The position numbers and the translations under genes are program-made. The notes beneath the pieces were generated by a model. The model saw only the letters and a program-made list of their open reading frames with translations, searched no databases and was not told the origin of the DNA. Below, piece by piece: positions 37,201 to 50,754 of a stretch of DNA of 64,000 nt (the first letter of the stretch is position 1; every line of letters starts with the position of its first letter). The DNA comes from Plotosus lineatus (Eukaryota; Chordata; Actinopteri; Siluriformes; Plotosidae), in contig CM045733.1 of assembly GCA_024760905.1 (NCBI GenBank), forward strand, positions 38,662,501-38,726,500. The letters run 5' to 3'.

Positions 37201-40200
37201 GTCTTTCCCCCAGGGCCACTGTTTCTAAACCATATAACATCGCTGGCCTCAACACCATCTTGTACACTTTTCCTTTCATTCTTGCCGGTAGCTTCCTATC
37301 ACACATCACACCGGACACTTTTCTCCAACCATTCCAACCTGCCTGCATGCGCATCTTCACCTCTTTTCCACACTCTCCATTGCTCTGGATTGTTGAGCCT
37401 AGGTATTTAAAATCCTCCACCTTTCTTATCTCTGCTCCCTGTAACCTCACCGTTCCTCTTGGGTCCTTGTCGTTCACACACATGTATTCTGTCTTACTGA
37501 GGCAAACCTTCATTACTCTCCTTTCCAGGGCATACCTCCACCTCTCTAGATTTTCCTGCACTTGTTCTCTGCTCTCACTACAGATCACAATGTCATCTGC
37601 AAACATCATAGTCCATGGGAAATCTTGTCTAACCTCATCTGTCAGCCTGTCCGTCACCATAGCAAACAAGAAGGGGCTCAGAGCTGACCCTTGATGCAGT
37701 CCCAACTCCACATTGAACTCTTTTGTCACACCGACAGCACACTTCACCACTGTCTTACTTCTCTCATACATGTCCTGCACCAATCTAACATACTTCTCTG
37801 CCACTCCAGACTTCCTCATGCAGTACTACAGTTCCTTTCTCGGCACCCTGTCATATGCTTTCTCCAGATCCACAAAGGCACAATGCATCTCACTCTGACC
37901 TTCTCTGTACTTCTCTATTAACATCCTCAAAGAAAACACTGCATCTGTGGTGCTCTTTCTTGGTATGAAACCAAACTGTTGTTCACAAATTCTGATCTCT
38001 GCCCTTAGTCTAGCTTCCACTATTCGTTCCCATAACTTCATCGTATGGCTCATCAACTTTATCCCTCTGTAGTTGCCACAACTCTGCACGTCTCCCTTGT
38101 TCTTACAAATGGGCACTAGCACACTTTCAGCTTCCACCACTTTGTCTTCTGCTCTGCCTTTGTCTTCTTCACCTTCCTCACCATCAGCGTCGTCCTGCAC
38201 ACCACCATCCTATGCTGTTTGGCAATATTCTCACCCGCTACTACTTTGGAGTCACTGACTTCGTTCAAATTTCATCACCTACACAAGATGTAGTCTACCT
38301 GTGTGCTCCTTCCTCCGCTTTTATAAGTCACCCTATGCTCCTGTCTCTTCAGGAAGAGTGTATTCACCACAGCCATTTCCATCTTTTTTGCAAAATCTAT
38401 CAACAGCTGTCTTTCTGTGTTCCTGTCCTGGATACCAAACCTGCCCATCACTTCCTCGTCCCCTCTGTTGCCTGCATCAACATGTCCATTGAAATCTGCA
38501 CCAATGACCACTCTTTCACCTCTGGGGTTACTCTGCATCGCTTTATCTAACTCACTCCTGAATCTCTCCTTCTCTTCTAGCTCACATCCTGCCTGTGGGG
38601 CATAAGCACTAACAACATTGAACATCACACCTTCAATTTGCAACTTGAGACTCATCACTCTGTCTGACACCCTTTTTCACTTCTAGAACATTCCTGACCA
38701 ACCCCTTCTTCAAAATGACTCCTACTCCATTTCTCTTCCCAACCACACCATGATAAAACAGCTTAAACCCTGCTCCTAAGCTTCTAGCCTTGCTACCTGT
38801 CCACCTTCCTCCTCTGCATCATGTCAGTCAGCGCTCTACCTTTTCCTGTCATAGTTCCAACATTCAAAGTCTCAGTCCTAGACTCGTGCCTTTCCTCTTC
38901 TCTCTCTGCCTACGGACACGCCTCCTACCTCTCCTTTTTTGACCTCTCCTTCTTCGACCAACAGTAGTCCAATTTCCACCAGCAACCTGTTGGTTAACAG
39001 CACTGATGACGGTCGTTGTTAACCCAGGCCTCGACCGATCTGGTATGGGATTCGTATTTTTTAAATTTTTAAGTTTTTTAATTTGATGAATATTTAAAAA
39101 AACAAAAACGCGATGCACTTAAGCTGCATGAATTGAAGCGCAAAGTAACAAGGGATCCCTGTAGTAACGTGTGGCATGTTATCAGTCTGGCAAAAAAAAA
39201 AAAAATACGATATTCGCACAATGCTTTAAAAAAAAACAAAAAGGCAGGTCATACCAATATGCATGTCACTTCCATCAATCACAAATTTTTACTTCCAATT
39301 CATATCTGAGCAAGTATATTTGTCACTATTTAATCTAACATTGAGTCAGCTATGTATTATATTTACAACAACATGCTAAAAATGGTTGAATATCGCTTAA
39401 AAGAAGTAATAATGGGCAAATTTAAAGAAAACCATTTTTTAAAATCGTTCATGTTTTCCATCAAACAATGTCCACTGCAACACAATAATAATACGTTAAA
39501 AACAAAACATACAACACTTTTTCAACTGACTCAAATGTTATTAATTTGATGAATTAATTGATAGAGAAAAAATAAAGACCTGACTGCCACATTTAAACAT
39601 TCCATTTCTAAATGACAATACTTGAACTAAATTTCCCTCAGTTGTCCACTCCAACACATATAGAACACACTTGTACTTTTGTTATCCAACATTTATATTT
39701 TAATTCTGATCATTCTGTGGCTACACACCATGAGTATGGTACATACACAATAACAATGAACACAATAAATCATCTACATGTACATTGACCATAGAATCCT
39801 ATTTAAGTACACTGTTCCCCGGTGCACACAAGGAATGATCGAATCTTGTACATGCAAGAAGAAAAACAGATGAAGAATGATGTGTACAAGGCCTGATGCC
39901 TTGAGGGGTTGACTCTCTGAGAAATTTGTATTTAACTTTGTAATAATTATTGTCAAATATATTTCTCCACTCCAACTCTGAATGCATGCAGCTATAAAGC
40001 TAACCTGTGCTTTAAATAGTAGTAAAGGGTGTATTCACTATGGAAACAAGGTATTAAAGTGAATACTATTTGGAGGGAGTACCCCTCCCTGAATCGTCAC
40101 CTTATCGTGGTGGAGGGGTTTGCGTGACCTAATGATCCTAGGAGCTATGTTGTCGGGGGTAAATGCCCCTGGTAGGGTCACCCAAGGCAAACAGGTCCAG

Positions 40201-43200
40201 GGTGAAGGTCCAGACGAAGTGCGATTCAAAAAACCCCTATGACACATGACATCTGAGAGCGAGCACAGGAAGCAGTCTCCCTTGCCCGGACGCGGGTCAC
40301 CGGGGTTCCCTCCTAGAGCCAGGCCCGGGGGAGGAGCTCGAAGGCGAGCGCCTGGTGGTCGGGCTTCTGTCCATGGAGCCTGGCCGGGCTTAGCCCGAAA
40401 AAGGAGACATGGGTCCGCCCTCCCATGGACCCACCACCCGTGGGAGGAGTTTTAGGGGTCGGGTGCAGTATGAGTTGGGTGGCAGCCGAAGGCATGAGTT
40501 CTGTCAGACCGATCCTGGGCTACTTACTCTGACCCTCGGGACATGGAGTGTCACCTCTCTGGCGGGGAAGGAGCCTGATCTGGTGCGCGAGGTGGAGAGA
40601 TACCGACTAGATGTAGTCGGGCTCACCTCAACGCATAGCTTGGGCTCTGGAACCATCCATCTCGATAGAGGATGGACCTTATTCTATTCTGGAGTTGCTC
40701 ATGGGGAAAGGCAGCGAGCCGGTGTGGGTATTCTTGTTGCCCCCGTCTCGGTGCCCAAATGTTGGGGTTCTCCCCAGTTGACGAAAGGGTCGCTTCCCTC
40801 CGTCTTCGGGTGGGGGGACGGGTCCTGACTGTTATTTGTGCTTATGCACCAAATGACAGTTCAGAGTACCCGCCCTTTTTAGAGTCTTTTGGGGGGGTGT
40901 TGGAGAACGCTCCCTCGGGAGACTCACTCGTTGTCTTGGGAGACTTCAGCGCCCATGTGGGCAACGATAGTGTGACCTGGAAGGGTGTGATCGGTAGGCC
41001 CTCTCCAGTCTGAACCCGAATGGTGTTTCGTTGTTAGACTTCTGTGCTTGTCACAGTTTGTCTATCACGAACACCGTGTTCGGACATAAGTGTGCCCATA
41101 AGTGCACTTGGCACCAGGACACCCTAGGTCGCAATTCGATGATTGACTTTGTAGTCGTGTCATCGGACTTGCGACCATATGTTCTGGACACTTGGGTGAA
41201 GAGAGGAGCTGAGCTGTCTACCGATCACTACCTGGTGGTGGGGGAGGCTGCCTTCCAGACCTGGCAGGCCCAAGCGTGTAATCAGGGTCTGCTGGGAACC
41301 TTTGACGGAGTCCCCTGTCCGAGAGGCCTTTAACTCCTACCTCCAGCAGAGCTACAACCACGTTCCGGAGGAGGCGGGGGACATGGAATCCGAATGGGCC
41401 ATGTTTCGTGCCTCCATTGCTGAGGCGGCAGCCCATAGCTGTGACAGTAAGGTCATCGGTGCTTGTCGTGGCGGTAATCCCCAAACCCGGTGGTGGACAC
41501 CTGCGGTGAAGGGGGCCGTCCAGCTGAAGAAGGAGGCCTATCGGGTTTTATTAGCCTGTGGGACTCCTGAGGCAGCAAACGGGTACCGGCAGGCCAAACG
41601 TGCTGCAGCCGAGGCTGTCGCAGATGCAAAATCTCGGGCGTGGGAGGAGTTCGGTGAGGGCCTGGAGAGTGATTATCGGTTGGCCTCAAAAAGGTTCTGG
41701 GCCACCGTCCGACGCCTCAAGAGGGGGAAGCAGTTCTTCACAAACACTGTTTACAGTGGAGGTGGGGAGCTGCTTACCTTGACTGGGGATGTTGTCGAGA
41801 GGTGGAGGGAATACTTTGAGGACCTCCTCAATCCCACCAACACGCCCTCCGTGGAAGAGGAAGACCCTGGGGGTTTGGGTGGGGGTCCGCCCATCACTGG
41901 AGTGGAGGTCACTGAGGTTGTCCAAAAGCTCCTCGGTGGTCGAGCTCCGGGGTTGGACGAGATCCGCCCAGAATATCTCAGGGTTCTGGATGCTGTAGGA
42001 CTGTCTTGGTTGACACGTCTCTGCAACATCGCGTGGTCATCGGGGGCTGTACCTCTGGATTGGCAAACTGGGGTGGTGGTCCCGATTTTTAAAAAGGGGG
42101 ACCGGAGGGTGTGTTCCAATTATCATGGAATTACACTCCTCAGCCTACCTGGGAAAGTCTATGCAGGGGTACTAGAGAGGAGGATCCGGCCGATAATCGA
42201 ACCTCGGATTCAGGAGGAACAGTGTGGTTTTCGTTCTGGCCGTAGCACTCTTGACCAACTCTATACGCTCCACAGGATCCTGGAGGGGGCATGGGAGTTT
42301 GCCCAATCCGTCCATATGTGCTTTGTGGATTTGGAGAAGGCTTCGACCGTGTCCCTCGAACGATCTTGTGGGGCGTGCTCCGAGAGTACGACGTTCCAGA
42401 TTTGTTGCTACGAGCCATTCGGTCGCTGTATCATCGGAGCCAGAGTTTGGTCCGTATTGGTAACAACAGGTCGAATTCGTTTCCGGTGGGAGTTGGAGTC
42501 CGCCAAGGCTGTCCTTTGTCACAGATTCTGTTCATAATTTTTATGGACAGAATTTCTAGGCGCAGTCGAGGCGTTGAGGGGTTCTGGTTTGGTGGCCATC
42601 GGATCTCATCTCTGCTTTTTGCGGATGATGTTGTCCTTTTGGCTTCATCAAGTCGAGACCTCCAGCTCTCATTGGAACGATTCGCAGCCGAGTACGAAGC
42701 AGCCGGGATGAGGATCAGTACCTCCAAGTCTGAGGCCATGGTTCTCAGTCGGACACGGGTGGAATGCACCCTCCGGGTCGGGAATGAGGTCCTGCCCCAA
42801 GTGGAGGAGTTTAAGTATCTTGGGCTCAAAATTTATTATTTTGTGTTTTCAAATGTGTGCTAAATGTGGAAACATACAATTTTGATGAAATTTATTTTTG
42901 AGCCTTTTTGAAACAAGATAGTGACAGATTGTGAAACTACCCATATATCAGCCCCATCGTTACTGGATGATTGTTAGAAAATTAGCTCTTACACTTAATA
43001 TTCAGTAGAACAAGTGAGTTCCTGTTTTTACTTGTGTTGTGGCAGCTATCAGTACTTGATTCCTCACCACCTCGTTCTTTTCTCTTCAAATTAGTCAGAA
43101 AAAATAATCACTTTTCATGTGACCAAGAAATCCCACCGAAGTTTGTATGACAGTTACAAAGTGCTGACACTGAAGACTCTGTCTCTTCGTGTTTGGTTAC

Positions 43201-46200
43201 GTAAACATATTTCTCATTTGTTTATTATTAGTGTTGGATGCACTGTACATGCCCCATGAATGATCTGTTAATATAGAAACAAAGTATTACGACGAGTGCA
43301 TTAATATTAACCTGATTTACCTTTTCGAGCTTCTGATATACAACAATAATAATTTTCTGATCAGATACAATCCATAACTCAGGCAGCATTTTGTTTAAAA
43401 CACTTTGTTCTTTCTTCTGTTTTCCTTCCACAGAGCATCGGTGTGTGGAATCGGCCAAGATTCGAAACAAATATCCTGACAGGGTTCCTGTGAGTAACAC
43501 ACACCCACAGGCTGAACTCATGATTAAATTTGTAATGTTATCAGATCATTGTGATGATTTTTTTGTTGTTTTTTGGAGAGATTTACTCAGCCAAAAATTT
43601 GGATCAAAATTTTAGTATTTTGAGAAAATGATCTGCAAAAAAACTAGTGGAACACATTCAGGGAAAAAAGATACAGTGGGTACAGACTCACCAACACTGG
43701 ATAGCTGGCTTGTCTAATGCAGATGTGATGATGTCTGCTAAGAGACACGTCAGAACCAGCAGCATGAATTAATTATGGTGGAGGTTGTGTGATGGTGTGG
43801 TGAATTTTTTTCAACGCACTCTTTGGCCTATTAATACAAATTTCTTATGACTTAACTTATCACCACATACAGTCTGAGATACTACTACTGACCAGGTGCA
43901 TCCTCTTCAAGCTCTCATTTTATTCCAGTATGATGATGCACCACATCACAAAGCGAGAGTCATCTGTAAATGGGTTCATGAACATGATCTTGCGGTCAGT
44001 GGCATTCCAGGGAACTGGATCTGAAGTCAGTGAAATACACTGATACGTGGGAGAACATTGAGTTAATACATCTGCATGAAACACATGATGGAGTTATCTT
44101 AACATGCATTGTATGAGTGTGGTATTTCCGGTAAAGTGTTTGGTGGATATACACGGGGTTTAGGAATGCAAAGCAATAGAAAGAAACTGTACTAAAGGTC
44201 ATTGAGGGTGTGTGTGTTTAAATTAGAGCTGCTTATTGTTCAGTTTTGTGACATCATCAGTGGGGGCAGGAATTCATAAAAAAAATTAAGTTTTGTTTTA
44301 TTCAAATTAAAAATAAATGTTAAATATTTTTAAACACAGTGCATAAACATTCTGGAAGTGGTTTTTGTCCAGATCTATTACAGATTTAATGTTTATCTAA
44401 ACTGTTTTTTTTTTTGTTTGTTTGTTTGTTTAATTTTTTTTGCTATACTGTATTAATCCCGCAAGGGAAATGATTGCCTCTGCATTGGACCCATACAAAG
44501 TGAACACACACACGAACACACACTCCGAGTAGTGGGCTGTCACACACATCGAGGGAACCTGGAAAGCAGTTGGGGATTAGGTGCATTGCTCAGGGGTAAT
44601 TCACTCATGAATGTAGAGGAAAGGAAGGTGGGGGCACCACCCCACCACCATTTGCTGGTCCTGGAATCGAACCAGCAACCTTTCAGTCCCAAAGCCACTT
44701 AGCCTCTCACCATTGGGCTACAGCTGCCCCTGTTTATTCCTTTTATCCGTCAGCTGTTTTCCCAAAATCCTTCATGTGTTATTTACTATCAGAGAAGCAT
44801 ATCTTCAAAAATATATTTGTTTTTAGTTTCATTGAATGTTCAGTAAAACTTGTTCATATCCTATTGTCAACCTGTTTTCTCTTTCTAGGCTTTGTGCAGG
44901 TATATAACCGGTATAACAGGTTGGTACTTATAGTGCATACAAGACAGTCATGTGACTGTGTGAGTCATGGGTGTCTTTCCTAAAGATAATGAAGTGAGAT
45001 TATTTCATATTTCTCTACCACCAGAGAAACAAATCCAGAGAGATTCAGTTGTCATGGTTGAGTTTTTATATGAACATGAACATTGTTTTCCAGACACCCA
45101 TCATCACTTTCTCAGATAACCAAAAAATTTACAGAGAACTGGTTGAAAATTTAACATGGAAATTGGGGAAGAACCTAGAGTAGCAGTTTTTGACATTTAT
45201 CATCTCACCGTCATGGTCTTCTGGCAAACAAGTATATCCAAATAAGTACTTTGATGGTTAAAAAGAATATAAAGTGTTTGGTATTCATAAAAACCACCAG
45301 TGCAGCTAACTGGGTTATCAAAGGCCAGCCATGTCTCTCGCTGTCTATGGTGAGAGGTTCATGTAAAAGAACCGTTGCTGACTTTTGATAAGAGTAGGCT
45401 GCATAGCCATGAGCGTGTTTCTGTCCCTTGCTAAAGGGCTGTCACAGGAAGGGCATCCGACTTAAAACCCTATGTCAAATCAAACATGCGAATCAAATGA
45501 TGCACTGTGGTGACCCCTGAAAAGAAAGGGAAAAAGCCGAAAGGAAAAGAAGTCGGCCCTCTACTTACGAAAACCTATGAATACGAAAAATATTTTACTA
45601 AATTTTTACCCTCTGTATACGAAACAACCTCTTCTTACAAAAAGCGCCAAACGCACCATTCAAAAATTCAAACAATGCGTGAGTTGCTCTCTCATTGGCT
45701 GTCTCCCAACATCCCGCCCTGCTGGTCTCCCACTAGCCTCCCATTGGCCAGGAGGGAGCTCAATCTCCATAGTACTGCACCCATAAAGCTTGTTTTTCAC
45801 ACGTGTAACGGAGAGCTGTACTGTTGGTTCTTGAGTTTCGAAAGTGCTCATTGCAGCTTATTTTTCGTTTTTTAAGTTGTTTAATTCAGTAAATGTTTAA
45901 TAAATGTGGCGCGCTCCCCCGAATGTGGGCAAAACGTGGCTCATCCGGACCGCCGATCCCTCAAGCAAACAAGTGAATGTTGAGTACTAAACAAGTGTTC
46001 AAAGCGCACTTGCCTGCTTGACATATCAGAAGTCCTGCCAAGCCGCGTTCCGCCCCAAGAGCTCCGGTGTCGGCCGCAACGCCTCCCACACTTGGCGGAG
46101 CGCGTCACAAATGTTTAATAATGTTTAATATTGTTTGGTTTGGTGAATAAAAAATTGGTTCATAAAAATGTTTAATATTGTTTGGTTTGGTTAATAAAAA

Positions 46201-49200
46201 AATTGGTTCATAAAAATGTTCTGAATCTCCATAGTAGTGTACCCATGCCTGTTTGTCACACGCGTAAAGGAGAGTTGTACTGTTGGTTCGTGAGTTTATT
46301 TAAGAGTGCTCATCTTATAATCTTATAAACGCGGCTCATTGGTAATGATTATGGGTTTACATGACTAGACAACCAAGTGAAACAATAAGGACTGAAGACA
46401 GCTTTTATGACCGATTTGAGCAGAGATGTGGCGCACTTGCCCTGACGGACACAGGACTGCGTACAGAGTCAGTCAGAGATGAAAAGAGGCATTATTTAAC
46501 TCTCTTTTGAGAGTGCACATTGCAGTTTATTTTTCGTTTTTTAAGTTGTTTAATTCAGTAAATATTTAATAAATGTGCCACACTCCGAATGTGAGCAAAA
46601 CACGGCTCATCCGGACCTCCGATCCCTCAAGGAAACAAGTTAATGTTGGGTCCGGACCTCCGATCTGTCAAGCAGGGAGTGCGCTTTGAATTCCCCGTCT
46701 CAAAAGCTCCAGTGTTGGCTGCACGCTGCGTGTGGGCGAAGCCCGCATTTGGTGGAGTGTGCCATAGATGTGTGTTGTTTGTGTACGTGTCTGTGCGTGT
46801 GTGTGTGTGTGAGTGTGTGAGTGTGTGTGTGAGAGAGAGAGAGTGAGAGAATGATAGAGACAGTGTGTGTGTGTATTAATAAAAATGTTTAATAATGGTT
46901 TAATTAATAAAGATGTTAATAAAATGTTTAAATGGTTTAATACATTTTCTTTTACTTTTGGCACATATTTCATACATATTGCATACAAAATTGGTGGGGC
47001 AGTGGTGGTCTAGTGGATAGGGCGCAGGATCGCTGATCCTGAGGTTGGGGGTTCGAGTCCCCACAAGGTTGTCACTGTCCCCCCAGTGCAGCTAACTGGG
47101 TTATCAAAGGCGGGCCATGTCTTTCACTGTCTATGGTGTGAGGCATGTAAAAGAACCATTGCTGACCTTCATAAAGAGTAGGCTGCAAAGCCGTTGGCGT
47201 GTTTCTGTCCCTTGCTAAAGGGTTGTGACAGGAAGGGCATCCGACGTAAAAACCAATGCCAAATCAAATGTGCGAATCAGATGATTCGCTGTGGCGACTC
47301 CCGAGAATGGGGGGAAAAAGCCGAAAGGGAAGAAGAAGATGGCATACAAAATTGGTGTATTATAATTTTTAAAGGGTTCAAGGGGTAGTCTTGGGAGCCT
47401 TGGAACAAATCACACGTTTTACATGTAAAATGCACCTCTACTTACGAAAACTCCAGGCTACGAAAAAGGCTCTGGAACGGATTAATTTCATAAGTAGAGG
47501 GCCGACTGTACTGTGTTCATAAAAAGGAATTCATAAAATTTGCCATGACTGAGTGTACACTGCATGTCATGTGTACAAGAACACATGGAGAACCCTAACG
47601 GTACACCACGTGAACCTCAGTAATCACAAACATGATTCATAACTGTTATTGTCAGTAAAGTTGGCAAACAGATCACGGTGTAGTGACGCTATTGGAAGAA
47701 GTGATACAATGATGGAGAAGAGGGAGGGACTAATATTCAAAACTTCTGAGATCAATGTAGTAAATTTCTATGGAAAATATTCTGAAAAGAAGAAAAAATT
47801 ATCTAATTTTTTGTTAAAATGCAATGACAGGCAAGTCTTCCAAACTCCCCCGTTACACATGAACATATGTGTAATTTTATTACCAAGTTGTTTTTATCTA
47901 CGTTAGGTTGCAATCAGTTAAATTCCATTCAATAATTCACATTAGCCAGTTTGAAAAAGCACAATTTGGAGTCTATTTTGCTCTTGCGCAACATCTTGAA
48001 AATAGGACGTGAATTTGTGAGTCTATGTAAGGCAGGATAACAGCAAAAATAAGAGCATACTCATATTAAACTAACAAGTCAATTATAAACTAGTGAACCT
48101 CTGAAAAAAAAAAAACAAAATTAGGCACATTTGTACATAATAATAGCTACATTAACATACACTAGACAAACATCGGTTTAGGGGCAGTGGTGGTCTAGTG
48201 GTTCATGCGCAGGATCACTGATCCTAAGGTTGGGGGTTCGAGTCTCCACAGGGTTGTCACTGTCACCCCCCAATGCAGTTAACTGGGTTATCAAAGGCCG
48301 GCCATGTCTCTCACTGTCTATGGTGAGAGGCATGTAAAAGAACCATTGATGACTTTCGTAAAAAAAGAGTAGGCTGCACAGCCGTCAGCATGTTTCTGTC
48401 CCTTATTAAAAAGGTTTGTGACAGGAAGGGCATCCGACGTAAAAACCTATGCCAAATCAAATATGCGAATCGGATGATTCGCTGTGGCGACTCCTGAGAA
48501 AGGGGAAAAGCCGAAATGAAAAGAAGAACAGACAAAAGTCAGTTTATTTATCGGAGGAAATAGTGTGTCCTGTCATTCATTCATATGCAAATCATTGCCA
48601 TGTTTACTATTGCATACACATGAATCCCATGTGACCTTTCGCACTACACTGTCGCCCTATTTTGTGAGGATTACTTGTAATAACAATAGCACTTTTTGGC
48701 GCGTGAAGAGGTATGTGATGTATGCCATCTTTTATTAAGCTTGAATTTAATCACCTTATAAGGAAGCACATCACATCAGTCTGCACAGTTGGATCACAGC
48801 CATAACTTTACAGAGGCCACAGCTAACCGAAGTCACTTCTTCTTTTCCTTTCGGCTTTTTCCCTTTCTCGGGCCACCACAGTGAGTCATCTGATTCGATT
48901 GTTTGATTTGGCATAGGTTTTTACGTTGGATGCCCTTCCTGACACAACCCTTTATTAGCAAGGGGCAGAAAAACACTTACAGCTATGCAGCCTACTCTTG
49001 ATGAAAGTCAGCAATGGTTCTTTTTACATGCCTCTCACCATAGGCAGTGAGAGACATGGCGGACCTTTGATAACCCAGTTAGCTGCACTGGGGGTACAGT
49101 GACAACCTTGTGGGGAGTGGGACTTGAACCCCCAATCTTAGGATCAGTGATCCAGCGCCCTTTACCACCAGGCCACCACTGCCCTAGCTGACCTAGGTCA

Positions 49201-50697
49201 CTCAATGAAAAAAAAAAAAAAAAAGGGTGGGGGTGGGGGTTCAGCTTCCCATACATTTCCCAGAATGCAGTGCAGATGAAAAGCATGTGATTGTGCCAGA
49301 GAACATCCCATTTTTTTTCTTACTATATTTCTATTCATAATGATACTCCATCATTTTTTTGATGAATTCAATATCAGCCTGATCTGAATGAAGCAGGAAG
49401 TAATGTGAACAAGGAATATGTAGAAAAATAATGGTGCCCTTCACCTCCTCCTGTAATATGACACCTGAATGAGCCTTCTCATGGCCAGAGAGAGAACATG
49501 GAGGGAAAAACAACTCTCTTTTTACCTCAACACAAAGGAAGAAGTAAAATAAATTTTGTCCATTAAAGACACAACCTCATCTTTATTCTCTCTGATGGCC
49601 TCATTGTTTTGCAATAATAGTAATAAAACTAAAAATCCCGATTTATACAGATGTTTTCTTTAGGTTAATAATTTTTACAGAAAAATTTTAAAATTCCAGC
49701 TCTGTCCACTTTTCTGTATTCTGAATAATTTATTTTCTCCATATTTTAGCATACAGTGGCATGCAGGTTAATAGATGGTGAGACATTGACTCTATTAGAG
49801 TCAGATTTAGAAATATATCTAAACTCGAGTATATTATTTATCATTTGATTGACAACAAGCAACGCGTTCTGTTTTATATCTTTTGTCAGCATTTTTTTAC
49901 ACAAATATGTGATGCATATTTCATTTTAGTTTAAACTTCCTTCCAACTGCATTGATCTTCCTTTCATTATTTCCTTTTTTTAATTGAAAGTCTTGATTTG
50001 TGAATTTTCTCAGCTTGGAAATGTAATGTTCCAGTTTGATAAGGCATTCTGTAAAGGAAATATAAACAACAAATGAAGAAGAGTGTAAGTTGGGTAGGTT
50101 GCGCAAGAACCAATGTGCTCACAAGCACCCTCTGCCATGAGTAAGGGGTACTCTTTGCCTCACAGACTAATTTATTAACTGGCTTTTATAATTAAACTGC
50201 GAACCTAACTATATTACAGACATACATTTTATACATTATCCAGATTATGAAAAGGCAGATCATATAATCTGTGTTTGAAAGCTATTCATCTGCGATATAT
50301 AGAGGGACAGTGACACCCTATTTGTACTGGATACCAGCACAGTTTGCGAAGGATTCCACCATCCACAGCAAGCCACTGCCTCACCACACGTCTCCTTTCT
50401 GTATCTGAATGGGACATGTGGAAATTCTGCGATTGTTTATTTAAATTTTTTTTTTTAACTGTAAAAGGGTTTGCAGTATATAGCAGTTTTATATTCAAGA
50501 TTGATGATGGAGACTCAGCCTCCCCTGAATGCATGAATATCATACCCAATTATGACCTTTCTTCCAGAATTATATTTGCATTATTTAGCAGACACATATC
50601 CAGAGTAACTTACAGACGTGCTTTAAAGTCAATATCAGTGACTATATTCCTATACTGGTTTGTTGGAACACAGACTAAGTATTCCATCAGTCACAAT

Positions 50698-50754
<57 letters not shown>

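Larger units (their letters stand above)
36544..39161 (-). mobile_element. pogo-type MITE P1, reverse copy split by RTE copy E
   Basis: 36544-36822 and 39056-39161 together read as the reverse complement of the P1 MITE. The right terminus ...agggatccctg with TA at 39162-39163 is the family's left end. The opposite terminus is missing where the complete P1 copy abuts it. Confidence 0.7.

Noticed and set aside
46997..47075. tRNA-like segments with box A and box B (also at 8321, 32252, 44700, 48181, 61555)
   Set aside because: These are heads of SINE copies with target duplications and tails; none folds into an obvious complete cloverleaf with an acceptor stem, so I do not call tRNA genes.
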